In this document: piece after piece, positions 37,381-46,683 of the stretch
Layout of the letters: every line of letters starts with the position of its first letter
Numbering within the stretch: position 1 is the stretch's first letter
Assembly (NCBI RefSeq): GCF_008365405.1
Contig: NZ_QOKV01000010.1
Coordinates: 62,001-126,000, forward strand
Reading direction: 5' to 3'
Length of the DNA: 64,000 nucleotides
From: Azospirillum brasilense
GTDB taxonomy: Bacteria; Pseudomonadota; Alphaproteobacteria; Azospirillales; Azospirillaceae
Notes under the pieces: generated by a model
What the model saw: only the letters and a program-made list of their open reading frames with translations
Databases searched by the model: none
What the model was told of the DNA's origin: nothing
Position numbers and translations under genes: made by a program

Positions 37381-38409
37381 GTGAGCCGATTGTCCAACCG
37401 CGCGACCGACCGCGATTCCACAGTGGCCGGCGTCGCCGCGGAGGCCCTGGCCGACCGCCGCCCGCAGGGCCGCATCCTGGTGGCCGGCGACACCGACGGC
37501 GCCATGGAAGAGGCCCTGGCCGAGGGCGGGGCGGAGGTCGTTTCCTGGCACCGCCTGGGGCTAGACGGCAAGCCGGCCACTGCTTGGCCGGCGGACGGCG
37601 CCTTCGACGGCGCGGTGTTGCGCCTGCCGCGCGGCTGGGCCGCCTTCGAGATGGCGCTGCACGCCCTGGCCGCCCGCCTGCCGGCGGGGGCGCCGCTGTG
37701 GATCGCCGGCAGCAACGACGAGGGCATCACCTCGGCGCCGAAGCGCTTCGACGGGTTGGCGGACGGCGTGGAGACGCTGACCATCAAGCGCCGCGCCCGC
37801 CTGCTGGAAACCCGCCGGACCAACGATTCGGCCAAGGGCAACCTGGAGGATTGGCGGGAGACCGTCGCGCTGCCGCTGCCGGGGCGTGACGACGCGCTCG
37901 ATCTGGTGTCCTACCCCGGCCTGTTCGCCCATGGCCGGCTCGACACCGGCACGGAATGTCTGCTCCAGGTCCTGCCGGAGATCGCGGCCGGCACCGCCGT
38001 CCTGGACTTCGGCTGCGGCGCCGGGGTGATCGCCCGGGCGGTGCGGGAGCGCACGCCGGACGCCCGGCTGACCCTGCTCGACATCGACGCGGTGGCCCTG
38101 CACGCCGCCCGCCAGAACGTGCCGGACGCGGAATGCGTGCTGAGCGACGGGCTGGCCGGGCTCGGCGCGCGGGAACGCTTCGGGTTGATCGTTTCGAACC
38201 CGCCGCTCCACCGCGGCAAGGACGAGGATTTCGGGATGCTGGAGGCCCTGGTCGCCGGCACCAAGCAGTATCTGAAGCTGCGCGGCTCGCTGGTCGCCGT
38301 GACTCAGCGGACGGCGGGCGTCGGCAAGCTGTTCAAGACGGCTTTCGGCCACGCCGACCTGCTGCTGGAAACGCCGCAGTTCCAGGTGTGGAAGGGCACG
38401 CCGAAGTAA
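37381..38409 (+). CDS. RsmC-type class I SAM-dependent methyltransferase
   Basis: This 342-residue protein has two Rossmann-like domains. The C-terminal one carries VLDFGCGAGVIA (about 200) for SAM binding and the NPPLH motif (about 275), which is typical of guanine-N2 rRNA methyltransferases such as RsmC/RlmG. The N-terminal half is a degenerate copy, as in those enzymes. It begins at GTG 37381, 28 bases after smpB, in the same operon. The probable target is 16S G1207 (inference). A GC hairpin follows at 38424. Confidence 0.85.
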   Translation: MSRLSNRATDRDSTVAGVAAEALADRRPQGRILVAGDTDGAMEEALAEGGAEVVSWHRLGLDGKPATAWPADGAFDGAVLRLPRGWAAFEMALHALAARLPAGAPLWIAGSNDEGITSAPKRFDGLADGVETLTIKRRARLLETRRTNDSAKGNLEDWRETVALPLPGRDDALDLVSYPGLFAHGRLDTGTECLLQVLPEIAAGTAVLDFGCGAGVIARAVRERTPDARLTLLDIDAVALHAARQNVPDAECVLSDGLAGLGARERFGLIVSNPPLHRGKDEDFGMLEALVAGTKQYLKLRGSLVAVTQRTAGVGKLFKTAFGHADLLLETPQFQVWKGTPK

Positions 38410-38423
38410 CGGAAGAGCGAGCG

Positions 38424-38447
38424 GAGGCCGCGCCGGAGCGCGGCCTC
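38424..38447 (+). terminator. GC-rich hairpin between the convergent methyltransferase and hemB genes
   Basis: GAGGCCGCGC (38424-38433) and GCGCGGCCTC (38438-38447) form a perfect ten-base stem with a CGGA loop. There is no T run on either strand. It may serve as a shared 3'-end hairpin for the two convergent genes. Confidence 0.45.
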
Positions 38448-38458
38448 GCGCGGGAGGC

Positions 38459-39535
<1,077 letters not shown>

Positions 39536-40384
39536 TCAAGCCGCACCGCTCACAGGTCTGAATCCCGAGTCCTGCATCTCCATGACCCAGCGGTGCCCAT
39601 CCTTTCGCCATTGCGAGACGAGGCCGCCGGTGAAGGCCGCCCCCTCCCAGGACCGCACCTCGAAGGTGACGCGCGGCGGTTCGATGGCGATGAGGTTGTA
39701 GGCGTTGGCCTCGTTGCGCAGGCGGGTGGAGGTCGCGGTGGACGCCTGGGCGACGAGGATGGAGCGGGCCACCTGGGTGTGGTGGGTCATGATGTCGCCG
39801 GAATAGGCGCGGTGCAGATGCCCGGCCAACAGCAGATCCACTCCGCAGCTTTCCAGCGCCGGCAGGGCCAGCTTGTGCCGCCCGACCAGCTTCGTCTTCG
39901 GCGCGTCGGGCGGCGGCAGGAAGGGGTGGTGGGTGAACAGCACCTTGAAGACGGTGTCCGGCACCTCGCAGAACACCTCGCGCACGCGCTTGATCTGGGC
40001 CTTGTTCATGCGCCCTTCGGAAAAATCCGTGATGACCGAGCGCGCCGTGTTGATCCCCAGCACGGCGATTTCCGAATCGATGTGGAAGGGGCTGAGGTCG
40101 CTTGTGATGTAGCGCTTGTAGTTGCCGAATGGGTCGAGGAAGCGGCGCACCACGTTGTAGACCGGGATGTCGTGGTTGCCCGGCACCACCAGGTAGGGGA
40201 AGGGCAGCTTCTCCAGGAAGGCCCGCGCCTCCAGGAAATGGCGGGCCTTGGCGCGCTGGACCAGATCGCCGGAGATGACGATCAGGTCGGGCCGCGCCGC
40301 CGTCAGGTCGGCCAGCAGGCCGTCGACCACCAGCGGGTCGATTCGTCCGAAATGCAGGTCCGAGATGTGGGCGAGCTTCTTCAC
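39536..40384 (-). CDS. Calcineurin-like metallophosphoesterase
   Basis: The 282-residue cytosolic protein has the five metal-binding motifs in order: ISDLHFG, VISGDLVQ, VPGNHDIP, THHPF and AGHLHRAY. These mark a dinuclear-metal phosphoesterase of the 3',5'-cyclic-nucleotide phosphodiesterase (CpdA-like) type. It starts at GTG 40384 behind GGGGAGG. The lipid kinase lies 25 bases upstream on the same strand, so they are probably co-transcribed. The substrate cannot be read from sequence. Confidence 0.88.
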   Translation of the reverse strand: MKKLAHISDLHFGRIDPLVVDGLLADLTAARPDLIVISGDLVQRAKARHFLEARAFLEKLPFPYLVVPGNHDIPVYNVVRRFLDPFGNYKRYITSDLSPFHIDSEIAVLGINTARSVITDFSEGRMNKAQIKRVREVFCEVPDTVFKVLFTHHPFLPPPDAPKTKLVGRHKLALPALESCGVDLLLAGHLHRAYSGDIMTHHTQVARSILVAQASTATSTRLRNEANAYNLIAIEPPRVTFEVRSWEGAAFTGGLVSQWRKDGHRWVMEMQDSGFRPVSGAA

Positions 40385-40409
40385 GACACCTCCCCGGCAG
40401 TCATTCCCG

Positions 40410-41390
40410 TCACGCGCCGTCCGCCGTTCCGTTCGCCTCGGGGGCCGCCTTGGGCAGCAGAACCTTCAGCGCTTTGTGGCGGATGCGGTAGTTCAGCGGC
40501 GGCTCCATCTGCAGGATTTCGCCGTCGTTGACCATTTTCAGCCGCCGCCGCCGGCTGTGCACCGTCAGTTGCGTGGCCGTCAGCGTTTCCAACTCCTCAT
40601 CCTGCTGCCAAGTTCCGAGCACGGTGCGCCCCATCAGCCGCAGCAGCCCCCACGGGTCGCGCTGCCGCGCCACATAGACGCCGAGTTTGCCGGAATCGAG
40701 CCGGTCGCGGCGCAGGAGCATGCTGCCCGCTTCGCCGTCGAAGGGGTTGTTGGAGACCACCAGAATCGGGGTGCGCACGCGGCGCGGCCCGTCGCCCCAA
40801 TCGATCCGCACGTCCAGCAGGGGCAGCCGCCGGAAGGTGCGGACCATGGCGAGCGCCATCGCCGGCCATTTCAGCAGGCGGTGCCGCTTGCGCTTCTCCT
40901 CGCGCTCCTGGACCACCTGGGGGTAGAAGCCGAGGACGGAGCTGTTCAGATAGACCTCGCCGTTCACCTCCGCCACGTCGATGCTGCTCACCTCCCCGGC
41001 GGCCAGGGCCTCGTACGCCTCGTCGAGGTCCAGCGGCGTCTTCAGATCGCGCGCCAGCAGGTTCATGGTGCCGAGCGGCAGGATGCCCAGGATCTTGCCG
41101 GTGGGCAGGATCATGTTGACCGCGGTGTGGATGGTTCCGTCGCCGCCGCCCACGATCACCAGCTCCGCCTCGGAGTCGATGGCCTTGCGGATTTCCGATT
41201 CGCAATCGGCCGGCTCCACCGCGGTCAGCGACACTTCCGCCCCATGCCGCTCGAAGGCGCTTCGGATCGCCGCCACCGTGTCGTCGATCGGCTGTCCGGC
41301 CAGCGTTCCCGCGGACCGGTTGAGGATGATGGCCGTCTTGCGGCCCGGTCCCTCCCGACGTGACGCTTGCGCTGCTGAGGCTGCCATCAT
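40410..41390 (-). CDS. Diacylglycerol kinase family lipid kinase
   Basis: The 326-residue protein starts its catalytic domain at AIILNRSAGTL and has the nucleotide-binding VGGGDGTIHTAVN (about 78-90) and LPLGTMNLLARDL, typical of DagK/YegS/sphingosine-kinase lipid kinases. It should phosphorylate a lipid at the inner membrane face. The C-terminal half forms the second beta domain (VNDGEILQM). It starts at ATG 41390, with another ATG immediately next. It lies upstream of the metallophosphoesterase and divergent from the enoyl-CoA-hydratase-type gene at 41540. Confidence 0.88.
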   Translation of the reverse strand: MMAASAAQASRREGPGRKTAIILNRSAGTLAGQPIDDTVAAIRSAFERHGAEVSLTAVEPADCESEIRKAIDSEAELVIVGGGDGTIHTAVNMILPTGKILGILPLGTMNLLARDLKTPLDLDEAYEALAAGEVSSIDVAEVNGEVYLNSSVLGFYPQVVQEREEKRKRHRLLKWPAMALAMVRTFRRLPLLDVRIDWGDGPRRVRTPILVVSNNPFDGEAGSMLLRRDRLDSGKLGVYVARQRDPWGLLRLMGRTVLGTWQQDEELETLTATQLTVHSRRRRLKMVNDGEILQMEPPLNYRIRHKALKVLLPKAAPEANGTADGA

Positions 41391-41539
41391 GGAACTGTCC
41401 CGCTCATGACTGTGGGTGCGGCAACGGCTGAAGCCGGGGCGGTGTTCCGCGACGCTGCGCTGCGAAACCGCGGTTTGACACGCCGCCCGCCGCCCGTATC
41501 ATCGCCCGAAACCGATCAATTCGCCCCACAAACGAACAA

Positions 41540-42634
41540 ATGGAAACGACCGGAACCATGAGCGACCCTGCCGAGATCCAGTTCGCCGAGATCCTGTTCG
41601 AACGCCGCGGCTCCATCGGATTGGTGACGCTGAACCGCCCGAAGGCGCTGAACGCCCTGACGCTGGATATGATTCGTCTGTTCGACCCGCAACTGCGCGC
41701 CTGGACGGCCGATCCGGCGGTCAAGGCCATCGTCGTGCAGGGCGCCGGGGAGAAGGCCTTCTGCGCCGGCGGCGACGTGGTGAACCTGTACGAGACGGGC
41801 AAGGCCGCCAAGGCGGGGGAGGGCGACGGTGCGCCCATCCGCGCCTTCTTCAGCGAGGAGTATATCCTCAACCGCCTGATCCACAATTGCCCGAAGCCCT
41901 ATGTGGCGCTGATCGACGGCATCAGCATGGGCGGCGGCGTCGGCCTGTCGGTGCATGGATCGCACCGAATCGTGACCGAGCGGACGATGTTCGCCATGCC
42001 GGAGACGGGGATCGGGCTTTATCCGGACGTCGGCGGCACCTACTTCCTGCCGCGCCTGCCCGGACAGGTCGGCATCTGGCTGGGCCTGACCGGAGACCGT
42101 CTGAAGGCGGCCGACATGATCGAAGTCGCCGCCGCCGACGCCTTCGTCCCCAGCGCCAAGCTGGAGTCCCTGATCGCCGAGCTGGCCGACGGCGTGCCGG
42201 CCGACGAGGCGGTCGCCCGCCATCGTGAGGAAGCCGGGGAACCGCCGGTCGCCGCCAACCGCGCGGCCATCGACCGCTGCTACGCCCATGACGGCGTGGA
42301 GGCCATTGTCGCCGCCCTGGAGGCCGAAGGCACGGAGTGGGCCGCCGGCCAGCTCGCCACGCTGAACCGGGTGTCGCCGACCAGCCTGAAGGTGACGCTG
42401 GAGGCGCTGCGCCGCGGCGCCAAGTTGGACTTCGACGGCTGCATGATCCAGGAGCTTCGCCTCAGCCTCGCCTTCCTCGCCCACCATGATTTCTACGAAG
42501 GTATCCGCGCGGCGCTGGTCGACAAGGACCGGAATCCGCGCTGGTCGCCGGCCTCTTTGGCCGAAGTGACGGCTGAAGAGGTGGCCGGTTACTTCGCCGA
42601 GCCCGTTGGCGGGGATTTGCACTTTACCGAATGA
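41540..42634 (+). CDS. 3-hydroxyisobutyryl-CoA hydrolase-like crotonase
   Basis: This 364-residue crotonase-fold protein has FCAGGDVVNLYE (oxyanion region), DGISMGGGVGLSVHGSHRI and MPETGIGLYPDVGGTYFLPRL split over neighbouring strands. The length (about 360) and the PDVGG stretch fit 3-hydroxyisobutyryl-CoA hydrolase of valine breakdown rather than plain enoyl-CoA hydratases (about 260). Its C-terminal domain ends LHFTE. The start is ATG 41540, with ATG 41558 as an alternative. It is monocistronic here. Valine catabolism fits the nearby Liv transporters, but that link is inference. Confidence 0.87.
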   Translation: METTGTMSDPAEIQFAEILFERRGSIGLVTLNRPKALNALTLDMIRLFDPQLRAWTADPAVKAIVVQGAGEKAFCAGGDVVNLYETGKAAKAGEGDGAPIRAFFSEEYILNRLIHNCPKPYVALIDGISMGGGVGLSVHGSHRIVTERTMFAMPETGIGLYPDVGGTYFLPRLPGQVGIWLGLTGDRLKAADMIEVAAADAFVPSAKLESLIAELADGVPADEAVARHREEAGEPPVAANRAAIDRCYAHDGVEAIVAALEAEGTEWAAGQLATLNRVSPTSLKVTLEALRRGAKLDFDGCMIQELRLSLAFLAHHDFYEGIRAALVDKDRNPRWSPASLAEVTAEEVAGYFAEPVGGDLHFTE

Positions 42635-42739
42635 AGAGGCCCGCTCCCCTTTATTGCACTCTGAACGTGCACGGATACGGGCACATTCCGCGCGTTTCTG
42701 CGTTAGTATCGGGGAAATCCTTGCGGGACTTGTCTCAAA

Positions 42740-42774
42740 CCTGACCGTTGTTGTGGCCTGACCATTGTTGTCGG
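42740..42774 (+). repeat. Tandem direct repeats upstream of ldtR (candidate operators)
   Basis: CCTGACCGTTGTTGTGG (42740-42756) is followed directly by CCTGACCATTGTTGTCGG (42757-42774). A similar sequence in inverse orientation, CCGGACAATGATCGG, lies at 42957-42971. Shared GAYCATTGT-type cores upstream of a MarR gene suggest autoregulatory sites. Confidence 0.45.
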
Positions 42775-42799
42775 GGGTCGGATGAGACGGGTCGGCTTG

Positions 42800-42851
42800 C
42801 CGCCCGGTTCGCCGGGCGGGAACGCCGCCGGGGTGCCTGGATTCCAGGCAC
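42800..42851 (+). ncRNA. Candidate structured RNA: two tandem hairpins
   Basis: CCGCCCGG-TTCG-CCGGGCGG (42800-42819) forms a stable UUCG tetraloop hairpin. GTGCCTGG-ATT-CCAGGCAC (42833-42851) forms the next. Two perfect stems close together in noncoding sequence suggest a leader RNA or small RNA, though GC-rich sequence can do this by chance. No promoter or terminator for a separate RNA was recognised. Confidence 0.3.
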
Positions 42852-43043
42852 ATCCTGGCGCGCGACGGGGCTTGGCACGGCAGGACGGGGGTATTCCGCA
42901 GAGCCAGGCTGTTCTACAACCCGGGCTGTGCTTTTGGGGCATTATTGAGGTGATTGCCGGACAATGATCGGTTAATCTCCCCTTAAGGACCCCGGAAAGG
43001 CCACAGGTCGGCCCATGTCCGGTACGAGCCAAAGGAGACCGCG

Positions 43044-43517
43044 GTGCGCAAACCCTATTATGAAAGCATCCTCTTGATCGAACGGCTTCACCGCCACTTT
43101 CTCGAGGTGCTGAAGACCGAGCTTGACCGGCTCGGTATCCAGGACATCAACAACGTCCAGAGCCTGATTCTCTACAACATCGGCGAAGACGAGATGACCG
43201 TCGGCGAACTGACGGCGCGCGGCTATTATCTCGGCTCCAACGTGTCCTACAACGTGAAGAAGATGGTCGAGAACGGCTATCTCGGGCAGGAGCGTTCGCC
43301 GCACGACCGCCGGTCGGTGCGCGTCCGCCTGTCGGAGAAGGGCCTTGATCTCCGCGAGAAGATCAGCCGCATGTTCGAGCGCCACCTGACGGCGCTGGAG
43401 AAGGCCGGCTTCAGCGACGAGGAGCTGGTCAAGGCGAACGAGACCCTGCGCAAGCTCGAACGCTTCTGGTCCGCGTCGCTCGACTACAGCGGCTTTCCGC
43501 TGACCTCGGCGGCCTGA
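43044..43517 (+). CDS. ldtR: MarR-family transcriptional regulator LdtR
   Basis: This 157-residue winged-helix regulator reads YYESILLIERLHRHFLEV at the start and ELTARGYYLGSNVSYNVKKMVENGYL in the recognition region, followed by SPHDRRSVRVRLSEKG in the wing. The sequence matches LdtR of Liberibacter and Sinorhizobium, which controls an L,D-transpeptidase and stress tolerance. That target gene is not in the window. It starts at GTG 43044 after AAAGGAGA. Repeats upstream (42740-42774, 42957-42971) may be its operators. A double-hairpin terminator follows. Confidence 0.88.
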   Translation: MRKPYYESILLIERLHRHFLEVLKTELDRLGIQDINNVQSLILYNIGEDEMTVGELTARGYYLGSNVSYNVKKMVENGYLGQERSPHDRRSVRVRLSEKGLDLREKISRMFERHLTALEKAGFSDEELVKANETLRKLERFWSASLDYSGFPLTSAA

Positions 43518-43848
43518 TCCGCGACCGCCTGAGTCGTATCGGTACCGCGGTTTCCGGCTCCTGCGTCGAAAGAGAAAGGCACGCCTCCGGCCTTGAGTCC
43601 GGCGGCGTGCCGCGAGTCGGTGTGCGGCCCTGCGTGGCCGCTTTTTTCATGTCCGCGTTTCGGCCTCCCACGGCCCCCTTTTGCCGACGGCTCCGCCATC
43701 CGGCCATGCTTTGTCACGCCTTCGATGCTTCCGGATGGACGGAATTAAGTTCTTTCCGTAAGCTGTACGTGTGACAGATTGCTGAAAACCTGAACCAAAC
43801 AACGGGCGGTCTCGCGACGGGCCGCTGAAAACAGGGAATGGGGAGGAT
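43518..43848. other. Intergenic region between ldtR and the second HAAT operon
   Basis: This 331-base gap begins with the ldtR terminator hairpins (43578-43647). The remainder, about 43700-43848, includes an AT-richer stretch near 43740-43800 that probably carries the promoter of the transporter operon. No clear promoter hexamers or gene were found. Confidence 0.55.
43578..43647 (+). terminator. Double-hairpin terminator after ldtR
   Basis: GGCACGCC (43578-43585) pairs with GGCGTGCC (43604-43611), with CCGG/CCGG inside. A second stem GCGGCC-GGCCGC (43624-43641) follows and leads straight into six Ts. Confidence 0.88.
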
Positions 43849-44604
43849 ATGGCAAGTGACGTCATTCTGGAGACGCGCGGACTGACCAAGGAATTCCGGG
43901 GCTTCGTCGCCGTCCGCGACGTCAGCCTGCGGGTGAAACGGGGGTCCATCCATGCGCTGATCGGTCCCAACGGGGCCGGAAAAACGACCGTTTTCAATCT
44001 GCTCACCAAGTTCCTTCAGCCCAGCAACGGAAGCATCCTGTTCAACGGGCGCGACATCACCGCGGTGAAGCCGGCGGACGTGGCGCGCCTTGGCATCATC
44101 CGCTCCTTCCAGATTTCGGCGGTGTTCCCGCATCTGTCGGTTTTGGAGAATGTGCGCGTCGGGCTGCAACGGCCGCTCGGCAACTCCTTCCACTTCTGGA
44201 AATCGGAATCGGTGCTCGACCGGCTGAACGGGCGGGCGATGGAACTGCTGGAGGATGTCGGGCTGACCGGTTACGCCCACCGGCCGGCGGCGGAGCTTCC
44301 CTATGGCCGCAAGCGTGCGCTGGAGATCGCCACGACGCTGGCCCTGGAACCGGAGATGCTGCTGCTGGACGAGCCGATGGCCGGCATGGGGCACGAGGAC
44401 ATCGACCGCATCGCGGCGCTGATCAAGCGGGTCTCGGCCAACCGCACGATCCTGATGGTGGAGCACAACCTGTCCGTGGTTTCCAACCTGTCGGACTGGA
44501 TCACCGTGCTGGCCCGCGGCGAGATCCTGGCCGAAGGCCCCTACGCCGACGTGTCGCGCCACCCGAAGGTCCGCGAAGCCTATATGGGGAGCGGTCATGC
44601 CTGA
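43849..44604 (+). CDS. HAAT-family ABC transporter ATPase (LivG-like), second system
   Basis: This 251-residue ATPase has Walker A GPNGAGKTTVFN (about 37-48), a LivG-type signature LPYGRKRALEIATTL, Walker B MLLLDEPMAGMG and an H-loop in LMVEHNLSV. It serves a second hydrophobic-amino-acid-type importer with the four following genes. Gene order here is G-F-binding protein-H-M, unlike the H-M-G-F-K order at 1914-7572, so this is not a simple duplicate. Substrate is unknown. The next gene overlaps its end by 8 bases. Confidence 0.92.
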   Translation: MASDVILETRGLTKEFRGFVAVRDVSLRVKRGSIHALIGPNGAGKTTVFNLLTKFLQPSNGSILFNGRDITAVKPADVARLGIIRSFQISAVFPHLSVLENVRVGLQRPLGNSFHFWKSESVLDRLNGRAMELLEDVGLTGYAHRPAAELPYGRKRALEIATTLALEPEMLLLDEPMAGMGHEDIDRIAALIKRVSANRTILMVEHNLSVVSNLSDWITVLARGEILAEGPYADVSRHPKVREAYMGSGHA

Positions 44605-45319
44605 CGGCGCTGCGGTGAAGGCCGCGATGCTGGAAATCTCCGATCTCCAGGCCTTCTACGGCGAAAGCCACGTCCTGCACGGGGTGAACCTGGAGGTCCG
44701 CCAGGGCGAGGTGGTGACCCTGCTGGGCCGCAACGGCGCCGGCAAGACAACCACCATGCGTTCCATCATGGGCATCGTGGGCAAGCGGACCGGCGCCATC
44801 CGCTTCCAGGGGCAGGAACTGATCGGCATGGCGCCGCACAGGATCCCGCGCCTCGGCATCGGCTATGTGCCGGAGGAGCGCGGGATCTTCGCCTCGCTGA
44901 ACGTCGACGAGAATCTGACCCTGCCGCCCGTCGTCAAGGACGGCGGCATGACGGTCCAGCAGATCTACGAGCTGTTCCCCAATTTGCAGGGCCGGGGCTC
45001 GACCCAGGGCACCCGCCTGTCGGGCGGGGAGCAGCAGATGCTGGCCATCGCGCGCATCCTGCGCACCGGCGCCACGATGATCCTTCTCGACGAACCGACG
45101 GAGGGGCTGGCGCCGGTGATCATCGAACAGATCGGGGTGGCCGTCCGTAAATTGAAGCAGCGTGGCTTCACCGTCCTGCTGGTGGAGCAAAACTTCCGCT
45201 TCGCCGCCACCATTGCCGACCGCCATTACATGATGGAGGAAGGTCGTGTGGTGGACATGATCCCGAACAACCAGCTCGCCGCCAACATGGAGAAGCTGCA
45301 CACGTATCTGGGTGTCTGA
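44597..45319 (+). CDS. HAAT-family ABC transporter ATPase (LivF-like), second system
   Basis: The 240-residue ATPase has Walker A GRNGAGKTTTMRS, signature LSGGEQQMLAIARIL, Walker B MILLDEPTEGL and H-loop LLVEQNFRFA, a LivF pattern. It should pair with the preceding LivG-like subunit. The first ~10 residues are a short extension before AMLEISDLQAFYG. Its ATG lies inside the previous gene's end. It is followed by the binding protein after 43 bases. Confidence 0.92.
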   Translation: MPDGAAVKAAMLEISDLQAFYGESHVLHGVNLEVRQGEVVTLLGRNGAGKTTTMRSIMGIVGKRTGAIRFQGQELIGMAPHRIPRLGIGYVPEERGIFASLNVDENLTLPPVVKDGGMTVQQIYELFPNLQGRGSTQGTRLSGGEQQMLAIARILRTGATMILLDEPTEGLAPVIIEQIGVAVRKLKQRGFTVLLVEQNFRFAATIADRHYMMEEGRVVDMIPNNQLAANMEKLHTYLGV

Positions 45320-45362
45320 ATCAACAAGCAGAAACGTTCGAATTCGAACCGGGAGGAATGGA

Positions 45363-46577
45363 ATGATTGCACGTCTGCTTGCCGGAGCGGCGCTCGCCGC
45401 GCTGGCCGTCGGTTCCGCGCAGGCCCAGCAGGGCAAGGTTTCGGGCGACGTCGTGAAGATCGGCGTCCTCAACGACCGCTCCGGCCTCTACGCCGACCTC
45501 GGCGGTGAAGGCTCCGCGGTCGCCGTCCGCATGGCGGTGGAGGAGGCGGGCGGGAAGGTTCTGGGCAAGCCCATCGAGGTCATCGCGGCCGACCATCAGA
45601 ACAAGCCGGACATCGGGTCCAACCTCTCCCGCGAATGGATCGACCGCGACGGGGTGGACGTCATCGTCGACGTGCCGAACTCCGGCGTCGCCCTGGCGGT
45701 GCAGGAGGTGACGCGCGAGAAGAAGAAAATCTTTCTGATGCAGGGTCCGGCGACCTCGCGTCTGACCGGCGACGCCTGCTCGCCCACCGGCTTCCACTGG
45801 GCCTATGACACCCGCGCGCTGGCCGTCGGCACCGGTCAGGCCATCGTGAAGGAGGGCGGCAAGAGCTGGTTCTTCCTGACCGCCGATTACGCCTTCGGCC
45901 ACCAGCTCGAAACCGACACGGCGGCGCAGGTGAAGAAGGCCGGCGGCACGGTCGTGGGCGCGGTGCGCGCGCCGCTGAACACGGCGGACTTCTCCTCCTT
46001 CCTGCTGCAGGCGCAATCGTCGGGCGCCCAGGTCATCGGCCTCGCCAACGCCGGCGGCGACACCATCACCTCGATCAAGCAGGCGTCGGAGTTCGGCCTG
46101 ACGCAGAGCGGGCAGCAGAAGCTGGCCGGGCTGCTGATCTTCCTGTCGGACGTGCACGCGCTGGGGCTCCAGGTCGCGCAGGACCTCGTCCTGACCACCG
46201 GCTTCTACTGGGACATGGACGACGAGAAGCGCGCCTGGTCGGAGAAGTACAAGGCGAAGACCGGCAAGATGCCGACCATGGTGCAGGCCGGCAGCTACTC
46301 CTCGGTGAAGCATTACCTGAAGGCCATCGAGGCGGCGGGGACCGACGATGGGCCGACCGTCGCCGCCAAGATGAAGGAGATGCCGGTCAACGACATGTTC
46401 GCCAAGAATGGCAAGATCCTGCCGAACGGGCGCATGGTCCACGACATGTATCTGGCCCGCGTGAAGAAGCCCAGCGAGTCCAAGGGGCCGTGGGACTATT
46501 ACCAGATCATCCGCACCATCCCCGGCGACGAGGCCTTCGCCACCCTGGCGGAAAGCGGCTGCAAGCTGCCGGGCTGA
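45363..46577 (+). CDS. Periplasmic substrate-binding protein of the second HAAT system
   Basis: This 404-residue type I binding protein has a signal peptide (MIARLLAGAALAALAVGSAQA) and begins GDVVKIGVLNDRSGLYADLGGEGS. It matches the Peripla_BP_6 family. It is longer than LivK (366) and shares only the fold and general motifs, for example LTADYAFGHQLE. Relatives act on amides, urea-like molecules, aromatic acids or amino acids, so the ligand is open. ATG 45363 follows GGGAGG and gives the signal peptide; the in-frame upstream extension does not. Confidence 0.9.
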   Translation: MIARLLAGAALAALAVGSAQAQQGKVSGDVVKIGVLNDRSGLYADLGGEGSAVAVRMAVEEAGGKVLGKPIEVIAADHQNKPDIGSNLSREWIDRDGVDVIVDVPNSGVALAVQEVTREKKKIFLMQGPATSRLTGDACSPTGFHWAYDTRALAVGTGQAIVKEGGKSWFFLTADYAFGHQLETDTAAQVKKAGGTVVGAVRAPLNTADFSSFLLQAQSSGAQVIGLANAGGDTITSIKQASEFGLTQSGQQKLAGLLIFLSDVHALGLQVAQDLVLTTGFYWDMDDEKRAWSEKYKAKTGKMPTMVQAGSYSSVKHYLKAIEAAGTDDGPTVAAKMKEMPVNDMFAKNGKILPNGRMVHDMYLARVKKPSESKGPWDYYQIIRTIPGDEAFATLAESGCKLPG

Positions 46578-46683
46578 TTCCCGCCCGCCCCGGCGTTCCT
46601 TCCGCCGCCGCGTGCGGGGCCGGGGGCCGGGGCGATCACCCGCCGCGCAAAACGGTCGGAGAACGGCCGGAGGCGAACCACAC

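Larger units (their letters stand above)
42635..43043. other. Structured intergenic region upstream of ldtR
   Basis: This 409-base gap contains two 17-18-base tandem repeats (42740-42774), a related inverted motif (42957-42971), a perfect eight-base UUCG-type hairpin (42800-42819) and a second perfect eight-base hairpin with a three-base loop (42833-42851). No convincing gene is present; a 61-codon frame at 42782 spans the hairpins and looks accidental. It likely holds the ldtR promoter and operators, and perhaps a small RNA. Confidence 0.55.

Noticed and set aside
35886..37841. N-terminal extension of slt giving a 1310-residue protein
   Set aside because: The extension is antisense to dapA and smpB. 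The signal peptide begins at 35885.
42782..42967. A 61-codon plus-strand frame upstream of ldtR
   Set aside because: Most of it is the two hairpins read as protein. Pro/Gly-rich composition suggests chance.
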